From contig NZ_ATNE01000001.1 of assembly GCF_000454065.1 (NCBI RefSeq), forward strand, positions 719,798 through 783,797: DNA of 64,000 bases, in the 5' to 3' direction. The notes beneath the pieces are model-generated. The model was not told the origin of the DNA and ran no database searches. It worked only from the letters and a program-made list of their open reading frames with translations. The DNA is from Brevibacillus thermoruber 423 (GTDB lineage Bacteria > Bacillota > Bacilli > Brevibacillales > Brevibacillaceae). The translations under genes and the position numbers were made by a program. The number at the start of each line of letters is the position of its first letter. Position 1 is the first letter of the stretch. Shown here in pieces: positions 26,828 through 34,917 of this stretch.

Positions 26828-28254
26828 GTCTTCTCCCCCTTTCCGAGCGAGGCGTACAGCGATTCGTAACGGGAAATGAACTGATCGTGGGTATACGCCG
26901 ACAGGACGCGGCGCCGGCCGTTTTCTCCCATTTCCCGGCGCAGCGACTCGCTTTTGCACAGGGTGATGATGGCGCGGGCGATCTCTTTGTCGTCCAGCAC
27001 CGGCACGACCAGCCCGGCGCGGCCTTCCACCCCGTCCGCCGCGCTGCCGTAGAGCAGTTCCCGGCAGCTTCCGACGTCGGTCGCCACGACCGGCTTGGCC
27101 GCCGCCATCGCCTCCAGGACGGCCAGCGGCTGCCCTTCGCTGATGCTGGTGAGAACGACCACGTCCAGCTTGCCGATGCGGGCCTTGACGTCGACGCTGC
27201 CCGTGAAGGTCAGGTCCCGCACGTCCAGCGTCTCCGCCAGCTCCACGCATTCGCGGTAGTAGTCCGGGTCTTCGTCGTACGGCCCCATGATGGTAAACGT
27301 CGCTTCCGGCACCTCCCGCTTGACCGCGGCGAAGCTCTGGATCATCGTCTTGATGTCCTTGATCGGCACCACCCGCACGATGGCGCCGATGTGAACGGCC
27401 GGATCGTCCGCCGTTTTCCGCGGCAGGTCGGCGTACGCGTCCGCCTTGATGCCGTTGGGGATGATCGCGATTTTCGACGCGGGACATCCCAGCTCGATCT
27501 CGATCTCCCGGTTGCGGTTGAACAGCGTCACCACCTGGTCGGCGTACTGGTAGGCGCAGCGGGCCAGGCCGTAAAAGTAGCGAATCCACAAGTCTTTGAA
27601 GTAGCCTTTGACCCAGTCCGCCTTGATGATCTCCTCCTCCCGCTCGCGGGAGTAGATGCCGTGCTCGGTCAAAAGCATCGGCCTGCCGTAGAGGTGCTTG
27701 CCCAGACTGGCGATGACGCCGGCGTACCCGGTCGAGACCGCGTGGTAGAGGTCCGCCTCGGGCAGCGGGTGGCGGAGAAGCTGCATCAGCGGCAGCAGCA
27801 TGGAACGGACGGTCCAGAACAGCTCCCGAAACGGAAGCTGCTCGTACCGCTGTCTGGCCACATCGCTCAACAGGTCAAAGTAATCCTGGCTCATCAAAAA
27901 TTCCGTGGACGCGTTCCAGCGCCCGCCGCGCAGCAGCCGAAACAGCGCCTCCCAATCGGTGTCCCGCTCGCCGACAATCAGCCCCTGCAGGGCGTCCCGC
28001 TCCTCGCCGCTCAGCTCAAACCGGCGGCCCCAGCGGCCTTCTTCCTGCAAAAAGGCGTCGAGAAACACCTCCCGCACCTCGCTCACATTGGCGGGCAGCC
28101 GGTAGGTGAATCTCCCCCTGTTTCGCTCCTCCGCTCCGATCGCGAAAATGACGAACTCGTGCCGGGGCATGGAGCTGATCACGTCATGAATCCAACTGGA
28201 CACGCCGCCGGTCACATACGGATAGGAACCTTCCGCGACAATGCAAATCTTCAT
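26803..28254 (-). CDS. pelF: Pel polysaccharide glycosyltransferase PelF (GT4)
   Basis: 483 residues from ATG 28254 (MKICIVAEGSYPYVTGGVSSWIHDVISSMPRHEFVI), which has GGAG six bases upstream and overlaps the preceding stop by ATGA; the longer frame from 28269 lacks a good site. It has a GT-B fold. The acceptor half includes the long PelF-specific segment with YHAVSTGYAGVIASL and LTEHGIYSREREEEI; the donor half includes IGAIVRVVPIKDIKTMI and the EGQPLAVLEAMAAAKPVVATDVG E-x7-E motif. PelF is a cytosolic UDP-sugar-dependent polymerase that works with the PelD-PelE-PelG complex. It is coupled to its neighbours on both sides. Confidence 0.94.
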   Translation of the reverse strand: MKICIVAEGSYPYVTGGVSSWIHDVISSMPRHEFVIFAIGAEERNRGRFTYRLPANVSEVREVFLDAFLQEEGRWGRRFELSGEERDALQGLIVGERDTDWEALFRLLRGGRWNASTEFLMSQDYFDLLSDVARQRYEQLPFRELFWTVRSMLLPLMQLLRHPLPEADLYHAVSTGYAGVIASLGKHLYGRPMLLTEHGIYSREREEEIIKADWVKGYFKDLWIRYFYGLARCAYQYADQVVTLFNRNREIEIELGCPASKIAIIPNGIKADAYADLPRKTADDPAVHIGAIVRVVPIKDIKTMIQSFAAVKREVPEATFTIMGPYDEDPDYYRECVELAETLDVRDLTFTGSVDVKARIGKLDVVVLTSISEGQPLAVLEAMAAAKPVVATDVGSCRELLYGSAADGVEGRAGLVVPVLDDKEIARAIITLCKSESLRREMGENGRRRVLSAYTHDQFISRYESLYASLGKGEKTWRESAFN

Positions 28255-30086
28255 GGTTTCTCCGTCCAATCGATCGAAAAGATTTCATGATCCGCGCGCA
28301 CCAGATAGGCGCCCTGCTCGATGCGCCGCACCTCGCACCGCTTCGTGCGCACGATGTTCCGGTCGGTCCGCAGCAGAAAGTACTGCGGGCCGGCAAAGCC
28401 GTTGATGTAGCCGTTTAAGCCGCCGGGACGCCGCTCAAAGACGGGCTGGCTCTCGAGCCACCGCCTTGCCTCGCCGCTCGCCTCCGCGGCGGTCATGGGG
28501 CGCAGCCAACCGTAGCGGTCCTGTACCAGTTCCAGGTACTCCTCCAGGCTCGTGTACAGATCGCGCCAGCTTCCATTGCCGCCCCGCACCTCGTCAATCA
28601 CGTCGTCCGGGTGAACAAAGTGGGAAAAGATGCCATAGGCGGTGACCGCGTTGGCCATCATCCAGCGGTCGTACTCCCCGATCCGGTACCCGTAGGTCAC
28701 GCGCGGCATTTCCACCACGCCGTCGGGAGCCAGTTTGTATTCCTGCACATAGGAGAGGTTTCGGATGTCCTCGATGTACAGGGACGAGATGTTGATGAGG
28801 TCGGGCAGCGCCTGTTTCAGCACCTGCCGGCCCGCCTCGTCCAGGGCGTTGGACGGCGGCACGTAGGTGCGCAGCGGGTAGTGCGGAAAGACGGACTCGA
28901 CGTACTGCCGCAAGGAGCGAAGCGAGTCCGTCATCTCCCGCTGGCTCGGCCACATGTTGTAGCCGAACGCCCGCGACACCCGCGGAACGGTGGACAGCGT
29001 CTGATGGTTGTAGCCGTGGACGCCGATTTCGCCCCCTTCCTTCAACAGCTCGCGCCCGTACAGCACCAGGCTGGAGACGTCCGCGTCGCTCTCCCAGTCA
29101 AACGGCGGGGTGACCCGGTTGCCGTAGGTGACGATCAGCGCCCCCGTGTACTTCAGATCGTGCTTGCGCGCCAGCCGGATCATGTCCGGCCACCACACTT
29201 TCTTAAAAAAATGCGGCAGATCCATCCGGTAGTCCCGGTCGATGAGGGGATGGGTTCCCTGGGGAAACGGCGCGGGAAAGTCATCGATGTACATCAGTTT
29301 GGCGTTGAGCACCGGGTAGATCAGGTCGGGCAGCAGCACGCCGATGGCGCCCGCGAAAAGCCCGCGGTTGATCTTCTCCTGCAGCAGCGCGCCGTTGAAC
29401 ACAATGTAGGCTCCCTTTCCGTACGGCGCTTCCCACAACAGCGGCACGTGTTCCCCCGCCGAGACGTGAACGCGGCTGTGCTGTCCCAGCTTGACGCGCA
29501 GCACGGAAATGTGCAGGCCGGGATCGCGAAACTCGCCGCCGGCAAACCCGAGCAGCACGTTGGTATGGAGGCGAATGTCGCTGGTCTCCACGTACGTGCC
29601 GATCTCGAGGATGTCCAGCCTGCGGTACATGGTGGAAAACGCCTCGTTGTTCTCCGGCTCGATCGCCAGCAGCACGCGGCCGCCCCGCGCCACGTAGCCG
29701 TCCAGCCATTCCGTTCCCGCGAGCCGCGTCAAATCGGACACGGTCACAATCACGCCGTCGGGGGCGGGATCGGGCATGACGCTTCCCACGGGTACCCGCT
29801 CAAACCGCTTTTTCATCGCGGTCAGGACTTGTTCCGCCTGATACGCCACCTTTTGGCTCGTCGCGTCATCCGGGTCAACCAGAACGACCAGCCGTTCCTG
29901 ATGGATGCGGGCCAGCTCTGCAGGCGCCAGCGCGTTGCGGGCGGCGGCCTGCGGTCCGGTCCCGTCGTTGTCCCCGTTCCAGCGCATCACCAGCTCCGAA
30001 CGGGACATCTGCATCAACAGCGTCAGCAGGAGGACAAAGACAAGCAGCACGATCATGCGCCTGAGCGATTTTGTCTTGATCATCAT
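28251..30086 (-). CDS. PelA-type membrane-anchored polysaccharide deacetylase (DUF2194-like)
   Basis: 611 residues from ATG 30086 (MMIKTKSLRRMIVLLVFVLLLTLLMQ), an uncleaved-looking N-terminal anchor. The first ~280 residues form a Rossmann-like sensor/dehydratase-like domain (LVVLVDPDDATSQKVAYQAEQVLTAM, GVIVTVSDLTRLAG). The deacetylase part follows: KLMYIDDFPAPFPQGTHPLIDRDY (metal-binding Asp), GALIVTYGN, GEIGVHGYNHQTLS (metal-binding His pair) and LRTYVPPSNALDEAG. In Pseudomonas, PelA carries hydrolase and deacetylase domains in one chain. Here only the deacetylase part is present, and the hydrolase is encoded separately (33343-34377). It overlaps pelE-like and pelF by ATGA, so all are one operon. 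Confidence 0.88.
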   Translation of the reverse strand: MMIKTKSLRRMIVLLVFVLLLTLLMQMSRSELVMRWNGDNDGTGPQAAARNALAPAELARIHQERLVVLVDPDDATSQKVAYQAEQVLTAMKKRFERVPVGSVMPDPAPDGVIVTVSDLTRLAGTEWLDGYVARGGRVLLAIEPENNEAFSTMYRRLDILEIGTYVETSDIRLHTNVLLGFAGGEFRDPGLHISVLRVKLGQHSRVHVSAGEHVPLLWEAPYGKGAYIVFNGALLQEKINRGLFAGAIGVLLPDLIYPVLNAKLMYIDDFPAPFPQGTHPLIDRDYRMDLPHFFKKVWWPDMIRLARKHDLKYTGALIVTYGNRVTPPFDWESDADVSSLVLYGRELLKEGGEIGVHGYNHQTLSTVPRVSRAFGYNMWPSQREMTDSLRSLRQYVESVFPHYPLRTYVPPSNALDEAGRQVLKQALPDLINISSLYIEDIRNLSYVQEYKLAPDGVVEMPRVTYGYRIGEYDRWMMANAVTAYGIFSHFVHPDDVIDEVRGGNGSWRDLYTSLEEYLELVQDRYGWLRPMTAAEASGEARRWLESQPVFERRPGGLNGYINGFAGPQYFLLRTDRNIVRTKRCEVRRIEQGAYLVRADHEIFSIDWTEKP

Positions 30087-30982
30087 AGAGAACCCCTGCT
30101 CCAGTACCGAATAATCTGCAGGGTCGGATACGACACGGTGACGGACGATTGTTTCAGCCTGTTCAGCGTCTCGTGAAACTTCCGCCCGGCCCGCAGCGTG
30201 TAATACAGTTTCAGCGCCGTGTAATAGGCCGTCTCCGATTGCGGATAGGCCTGGAGAAACCGTTCGCTGGCCGCTTCCGCCCTGTCGTAGCGGCGCAGGA
30301 CGAGTTCGCACTCCACCTTGTCGGCGAACGCCTCTTCCCCGCAGTCCTTCTCCCGGATCAAGCGCTCCAGCACGTCCGCCTGCAGCAAGCGGTAGGTGCG
30401 CTCCATCTCGGCATCCATCAGTCCGCTGCCGAGATACCGCTTCAACGCGTCGGCGTACCCGGCCAGAATGGACGGATCATCGGGGTGGCGCTCCCGTTCG
30501 ACCGACCACCGCTGCAGTTCGGCCATCATCCCCCGCTTCATTTCCAGAATGGCGGTAACGGCGTAGTGGGCGGTTTCGCTGTCTTCGTTGCGGGCAGCCT
30601 TGGCGAGAAAGCCCACGAGGTCCAGCGATTCCTCCTTCAGCGCGTCCATCACGATCCGGCGGCGTGTGGCGTGGTCATTGAGCACAAGCGCCTCTTCAAT
30701 CGGGACGATCGACGTCTCCTTCTCCAGGTCCACTTTGACCAGGATGCCTGCCGGATCCGCCTTCAGTCCCACCACGTCGGCGAACCGGTCCGGATCGGCG
30801 GACGCGCTTTTCGCCGCCGCTCTCCCGGCGATGAACGCCAGCGGCAGCCCGGCAAACGGAATCAGGCAGGCCAGCGCCGCCCTGCCGCCGCTCATCGGTT
30901 CCCGGCGGCGGAACAGGAGCACCAGATACACCGCCGTCAGCACGTAGTAGACCGCAATCGAGCCTCTAAGCATAGACCGCAT
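30083..30982 (-). CDS. PelE-like membrane protein with helical repeats
   Basis: 299 residues. Two N-terminal membrane segments (about residues 5-24 and 35-55) are followed by a cytosolic helical region with TPR-like pairs (SETAHYAVTAILEMKRGMMAELQRW, DPSILAGYADALKRYL, VECELVLRRYDRAEAASERFLQAYPQSETAYYTALKLYY). PelE of the Pel system has the same plan and links PelD with PelF. Identification rests mainly on architecture and on its place between the PelD-like and PelA-like genes. The ATG at 30973 has better spacing from GCGAGG than the one at 30982. Both ends overlap neighbouring genes. Confidence 0.75.
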   Translation of the reverse strand: MRSMLRGSIAVYYVLTAVYLVLLFRRREPMSGGRAALACLIPFAGLPLAFIAGRAAAKSASADPDRFADVVGLKADPAGILVKVDLEKETSIVPIEEALVLNDHATRRRIVMDALKEESLDLVGFLAKAARNEDSETAHYAVTAILEMKRGMMAELQRWSVERERHPDDPSILAGYADALKRYLGSGLMDAEMERTYRLLQADVLERLIREKDCGEEAFADKVECELVLRRYDRAEAASERFLQAYPQSETAYYTALKLYYTLRAGRKFHETLNRLKQSSVTVSYPTLQIIRYWSRGSL

Positions 30983-33140
30983 CCTCGCTCACAAGGCGCG
31001 TTGCCACGCCGTATTTTTGCAGCCGCTCCATCGCCGCCCTGGCCTCCTCCGGCCCGGAGTTGGACAGGAGCAGCACCAGCCGGCCCCGCCACAGCCCGAT
31101 GTAGTCCGTGTCGCGCAGCAGGCGGGAAAGACGCTCGGCCGCTTCCTTGAGGCCGTTTTCGGACGCCTCCACGTGCAGCAAGGTGTACGCGGCCTGGTAC
31201 CGTTCCTTGGCCGCCTGTTTGCTGCGCAGCACTTCCAAAAAGGCTCCTTCCTGCAAAATCGGCGTCTCCTCCACGAAGCGTTCGCTGCGCGTGGCGGCCA
31301 CGTAGGTAAAGGCGCGGGAGAGCGAGCGGGAAATCATGTCAACGGCAATCCGAAACAGGTTTTCGTGGTACAGGGTAAACCGTTCAAACCCCTGCTCGTG
31401 CACGCAGACCAGCGCGATCGTCTCCCCCTGGTGAACCACCGGCGCAGCCAGCATCGGCAGCCCCGGCACCAGTTTTTTGTTCACCCACAAGCGCTGCGAC
31501 GTGACGACCTCGGACAGCTCCGGCACGTCTTTCAGGTGCAGCGAACGGGGGGCGCGCAGATCGGCGTCGTTGGACTGAAGCAGCAGCCGCAAATAGCCGG
31601 TTGCCGATACGGCATAGATCGAGATTTTCCTGGACTCCATCAGGTCCTCCATCACGTTCACCGCCGCGCCGACCACCTGTTCCGGCTCCAGGCTCTCCAG
31701 TTCGGTCACGAGCGCATGGATGCGGCCCAGGCTGTCCCTGTTGGTCAGCACCTGCCGCTGCAGGGCTTCCTTGACGCTGCGCGTGTCCTTGTACACGTCC
31801 ATCAGCAGCTTGTACCGCTGCGCTTCCACCGCCAGCTCGTTTTTGGCAAACGCCAGCTCTTTTTTGTACTTGTCCGTCACAAACCCGACCGACAAGCCGA
31901 AAAACAGGTAGACCGCGGCGACAAACAACGTTTCCGGGTCAAACAGCAGCGAGCCCCAGTCGCGCCCGTTGGCCAGGCTGTCGGCGACATACAGGCTGAT
32001 CACCGCCGAAGCGGAGAGGAACGACTGGCGCGATCCGTACATGAGCCCGATCAGCAGAATGTACACCAGCCGAAAATCAAAGCCGTATTCGTACAAAAAG
32101 CCGCTCTGGTCGCGGGAAAGCAGGGCAACCGCGGCAAAGGCCAGCCCGTTTTCCACAAACGGCCGGATGATCCGCCACCATCCGGGCGTCTCCCGCGCGG
32201 GGGCTGCCTCTTCCCGGGCCGCAGCAGCCTCCTGCCGCAGCATCCATTCCCAGGTTTTGGCAACCCCCTCCTGCAGCGAATAGAGCGGCACCCAGTCCAG
32301 GTCGCGCTTCAGCCGGCTGTTGTCCAGGCAGGAGCGGGCGATCTCGCCCGGCCTGCTGTCGAGGTACTGGACATCCTTCACCGGGACCAGCGTTCGGATC
32401 GTCTCGATCAGCTCGTTCACGCTGGTTTCCCTGCCCATCGACACGTTGTAGATTCCCGTCACATCGCTCGTGGCGCCGCGGTAAATGGCATCGGTCACAT
32501 CGTCGACGTAGACGAAATCGCGCGTCTGCGTTCCGTCTCCGAAGACATACAGCGGTTTGCCTTCCCGCGCCTGGTTCAGAAAGACGGAAATGACGCCCCC
32601 TTCCCCCGATCTGCTCTGACGGGGACCGTAAACATTGGAAAAGCGCAGGCACAAGGTATCGAGCTTGTACAGCTCCTGCCATTTTTCGCAGTACATCTCC
32701 CCCAGCCGCTTGTTCATCCCGTACGGCGACAGCGGATGGCAGGCTGTCTCTTCGCGGGCGGGAAGCTGGTCGGTATCGCCGTAGACGGCCGCGGATGAGG
32801 CGAAGATAAACTTTTTGACGCCGTGCAGCCGCGCGCAGTTCAGCATGTTGACCAGCCCGAGGACGTTCGCCTCCGCATCCTGGCAGGGGCGTTCCAGAGA
32901 GGTCATGACACTCGTCTGCGCCGCCAGGTGAACCACGACGTCAAATCCCACGCTGCGGAACACTTCCTCGCAGGCCCGATCTTCCACATTGTAGGCATAC
33001 GCCTTGTGGGGGACGGTCACGCGTTCCCGCCTGCCCGTAGACAGGTTGTCGATAATGTACACCCGATGGCCCTCTTTGTGAAAACGTTCAACCACCGAGG
33101 ACCCGATAAAGCCATATCCTCCCGTTACGAGAACGTTCAC
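30966..33140 (-). CDS. Fusion of NDP-sugar 4-epimerase and PelD-like c-di-GMP receptor
   Basis: 724 residues from GTG 33140 (VNVLVTGGYGFIGSSVVERF), which has GGAGGT seven bases upstream. Residues 1-310 are an extended short-chain epimerase: the TGGYGFIG NAD motif, SSAAVYGD, and catalytic Tyr/Lys in SPYGMNKRLGEMYCE. It probably makes UDP-GalNAc or UDP-Gal. Residues ~335-450 hold about four membrane helices, followed by a coiled segment (KKELAFAKNELAVEAQRYKLLMDVYKDTRSVKEALQRQ), a GAF domain (residues ~500-640) and a shortened GGDEF domain. In the last, LLRDTDYIGLWRGRLVLLL aligns with the I-site/GGDEF stretch: RDTD keeps the RxxD I-site, while GGDEF is replaced by RGRLV. It should bind c-di-GMP and not make it. 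First gene of the Pel operon. Confidence 0.88.
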   Translation of the reverse strand: MNVLVTGGYGFIGSSVVERFHKEGHRVYIIDNLSTGRRERVTVPHKAYAYNVEDRACEEVFRSVGFDVVVHLAAQTSVMTSLERPCQDAEANVLGLVNMLNCARLHGVKKFIFASSAAVYGDTDQLPAREETACHPLSPYGMNKRLGEMYCEKWQELYKLDTLCLRFSNVYGPRQSRSGEGGVISVFLNQAREGKPLYVFGDGTQTRDFVYVDDVTDAIYRGATSDVTGIYNVSMGRETSVNELIETIRTLVPVKDVQYLDSRPGEIARSCLDNSRLKRDLDWVPLYSLQEGVAKTWEWMLRQEAAAAREEAAPARETPGWWRIIRPFVENGLAFAAVALLSRDQSGFLYEYGFDFRLVYILLIGLMYGSRQSFLSASAVISLYVADSLANGRDWGSLLFDPETLFVAAVYLFFGLSVGFVTDKYKKELAFAKNELAVEAQRYKLLMDVYKDTRSVKEALQRQVLTNRDSLGRIHALVTELESLEPEQVVGAAVNVMEDLMESRKISIYAVSATGYLRLLLQSNDADLRAPRSLHLKDVPELSEVVTSQRLWVNKKLVPGLPMLAAPVVHQGETIALVCVHEQGFERFTLYHENLFRIAVDMISRSLSRAFTYVAATRSERFVEETPILQEGAFLEVLRSKQAAKERYQAAYTLLHVEASENGLKEAAERLSRLLRDTDYIGLWRGRLVLLLSNSGPEEARAAMERLQKYGVATRLVSEDAVYA

Positions 33141-33264
33141 GCCGGACACCTCCATCCATTGACAATCGACAATCACGTTCGTTCTATTCGGAATTCCCAT
33201 TCATTTTGAGACATAAGCCCCTGCATCAGCGGTTTCGACAAGCGCTTTTGGTTCATTCGCACTA

Positions 33265-33273
33265 TGCTATAAT
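33265..33273 (+). promoter_or_regulatory. Extended -10 promoter for the hydrolase gene
   Basis: TGCTATAAT, an extended -10 element, lies 70 nt before the ATG at 33343. No good -35 is seen at 16-18 bp. Confidence 0.5.
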
Positions 33274-33342
33274 GAAATCGACACCCGAAGTCGAATCATG
33301 CCGCCCCTGTTTCCAGGGAGAACCCGCCCCAGGAGGTTGACC

Positions 33343-34377
33343 ATGAAAACCGGTCCATTCGCCGTTTTCCTGCTCGTTTTCTCGTGCCTGTTCACGTCGG
33401 CCGCAACCGGCCTGTCCCCGACCGCTGCCGCAGACGACGCGCCCCCCGGCTACCGGCTGCTGATCTACTACGGCATCCCGAAAGCCGTCAATCACGTATG
33501 GGATGAAAACAGGGCGGCTGAGATTTTTGCCCAGTACGACGTGCTGGTGTTCGGCGAAAATCTGGAGGAACCCACCCACCCCCATCACCATTCGACCCAA
33601 CACGTTCTCAGCTTCGCGCGCAGGATCAAGCCGCACATCCGCGTCTACGGCTACGTCGATCTCGGGGTGACGACCGTCAATCACTCCATGGCCGCGTTGA
33701 AGGACAAGGTGCGAAAGTGGAAGGCACTGGGCGCAGACGGGATCTTCCTCGATGACGCGGGGTTTGACTACGGTGTCTCCCGCGCCCGCCTGAACGAGAC
33801 GGTCCGCTACGTACACGAACTGGGCTTGTCCGCCTTCGTCAACGCGTGGGACCCCGACGACGTGATGGGCAGCGCGGTACATCCCCTCTACAATCCGAAC
33901 GGCGCGGCGACAGCGCTAGACCGCCGCGACATCTACCTCCTGGAAGATTTCCTGCTGCCGACGGACATCAACGCCGGCAACAGCCCCAGCGCATTTCATC
34001 CGTCGTTTCGCGAAAAGATGGACGCATCGCTGCGGTATCGCACGCAGTTGGGCGTCAAGCTGATGTCGGTCAGCAGCATCGACTACACCCGGTACACCCC
34101 CCTTGCGCTCCGCAAGTTTTTCCGCCTGAACGAAGTGACGGCCGGCGTCTTTTCGCTGGACGCGTACGGCATTGCCCCGCTTCACTATTCGGCAGACGAG
34201 CGCGGCCGGGACGAGGTGCGATTTTTTCCATACATCACCAATTATTGGGACTATTATACTACGAACATCACCTATATTGCCAAGTATCATAACCGCGATT
34301 TTTCGCGCGGGGGCTTTCGCATCCACTCGTTGCCGGGCGATCACTACTACCTGTTCCCCGAAACGGTTCGCTACTAG
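33343..34377 (+). CDS. Secreted GH114/GH166-like (PelA hydrolase-type) glycoside hydrolase
   Basis: 344 residues; AGGAGG lies 6 nt before the ATG. Residues 1-30 are a signal peptide (MKTGPFAVFLLVFSCLFTSAATG...). The rest is a TIM barrel: YRLLIYYGIPKAVNHVWDEN, YDVLVFGENLEEPTHPHHHSTQHVLSFARRI, VYGYVDLGVTTVNHS, GADGIFLDDAGFDYGV with likely catalytic acids, GLSAFVNAWDPDDVMG and YLLEDFLLPTD. This arrangement is known for endo-alpha-1,4-polygalactosaminidases and for the Pel-degrading hydrolase domain of PelA. It diverges from the Pel operon, so it probably trims or releases the polymer. It has no fused deacetylase. Confidence 0.85.
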   Translation: MKTGPFAVFLLVFSCLFTSAATGLSPTAAADDAPPGYRLLIYYGIPKAVNHVWDENRAAEIFAQYDVLVFGENLEEPTHPHHHSTQHVLSFARRIKPHIRVYGYVDLGVTTVNHSMAALKDKVRKWKALGADGIFLDDAGFDYGVSRARLNETVRYVHELGLSAFVNAWDPDDVMGSAVHPLYNPNGAATALDRRDIYLLEDFLLPTDINAGNSPSAFHPSFREKMDASLRYRTQLGVKLMSVSSIDYTRYTPLALRKFFRLNEVTAGVFSLDAYGIAPLHYSADERGRDEVRFFPYITNYWDYYTTNITYIAKYHNRDFSRGGFRIHSLPGDHYYLFPETVRY

Positions 34378-34398
34378 CCGGCTTTTCCGCCGGCTTTT
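34376..34398. terminator. Terminator after the hydrolase gene
   Basis: AGCCGGC, loop TTTTCC, GCCGGCT, then TTT; it begins within the stop codon. Confidence 0.75.
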
Positions 34399-34418
34399 CT
34401 GGTCCTTTCCTCCCATCT

Positions 34419-34787
34419 TCATCCATTTTCTGCCTTGAGGTGTTGGATGGACCATTCCACGCGGTCTTTCTGAAGCGGTTTGGCCAGAAAATCGGATGCG
34501 CCTGCGGCAATCGCCCGCATGATGGCGTCCCGCTGCACCACGGCCGAACAGACGATGATCTTGGCCTTTCCGTCGATTTCCCTGATCTTTTTCACCGCCG
34601 CCAATTCGTCCATGCCGGGCGTGGAAATATCCAGGGTGACCAGGTCTGGACGGTACAACATAAACTGTTTGACCGCCTCCTCTCCCGACTCCGCCTCCAC
34701 CACCACCTCCAGTCCGAGCGATTCGAGCATGCCGCGAAGCATCAGCCTGGTAAACGCCGTGTCGTCGACAATCATGGTCGTTCTCAC
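34419..34787 (-). CDS. Single-domain response regulator, CheY-like
   Basis: 122 residues, just a receiver domain. The acidic pair is VDD (residues 8-9), the phosphoacceptor Asp lies in LVTLDISTPGMDEL (residue 53), the switch Ser/Thr in IIVCSA and the conserved Lys in FLAKPLQ. With no output domain, such proteins act on flagellar switches, kinases or phosphorelays. No histidine kinase or chemotaxis gene is adjacent. It shares the intergenic region with the BTAD regulator upstream but is separated from it by a terminator. Confidence 0.92.
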   Translation of the reverse strand: MRTTMIVDDTAFTRLMLRGMLESLGLEVVVEAESGEEAVKQFMLYRPDLVTLDISTPGMDELAAVKKIREIDGKAKIIVCSAVVQRDAIMRAIAAGASDFLAKPLQKDRVEWSIQHLKAENG

Positions 34788-34857
34788 TGGTACTCCCCAT
34801 TTCTTTTGTCATGCTGCCGCATCGGGTATGTTCCCCTTCTCTACCATATTTCTTCAT

Positions 34858-34890
34858 AAAAAACAGTATGACATGACGCGCGTGTCATAC
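34858..34890 (-). terminator. Terminator after the BTAD response regulator
   Basis: On the minus strand GTATGACA, 9-nt loop, TGTCATAC, then TG and a T run. The 8-bp arms are perfect. Confidence 0.75.
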
Positions 34891-34917
34891 CGTGCCGTTC
34901 CGGGACCGGAACAGACG

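Noticed and set aside
31017..32798. A 593-codon frame antisense to the epimerase-PelD fusion
   Set aside because: No start signal and low-complexity composition; the opposite strand is a clear multidomain gene.
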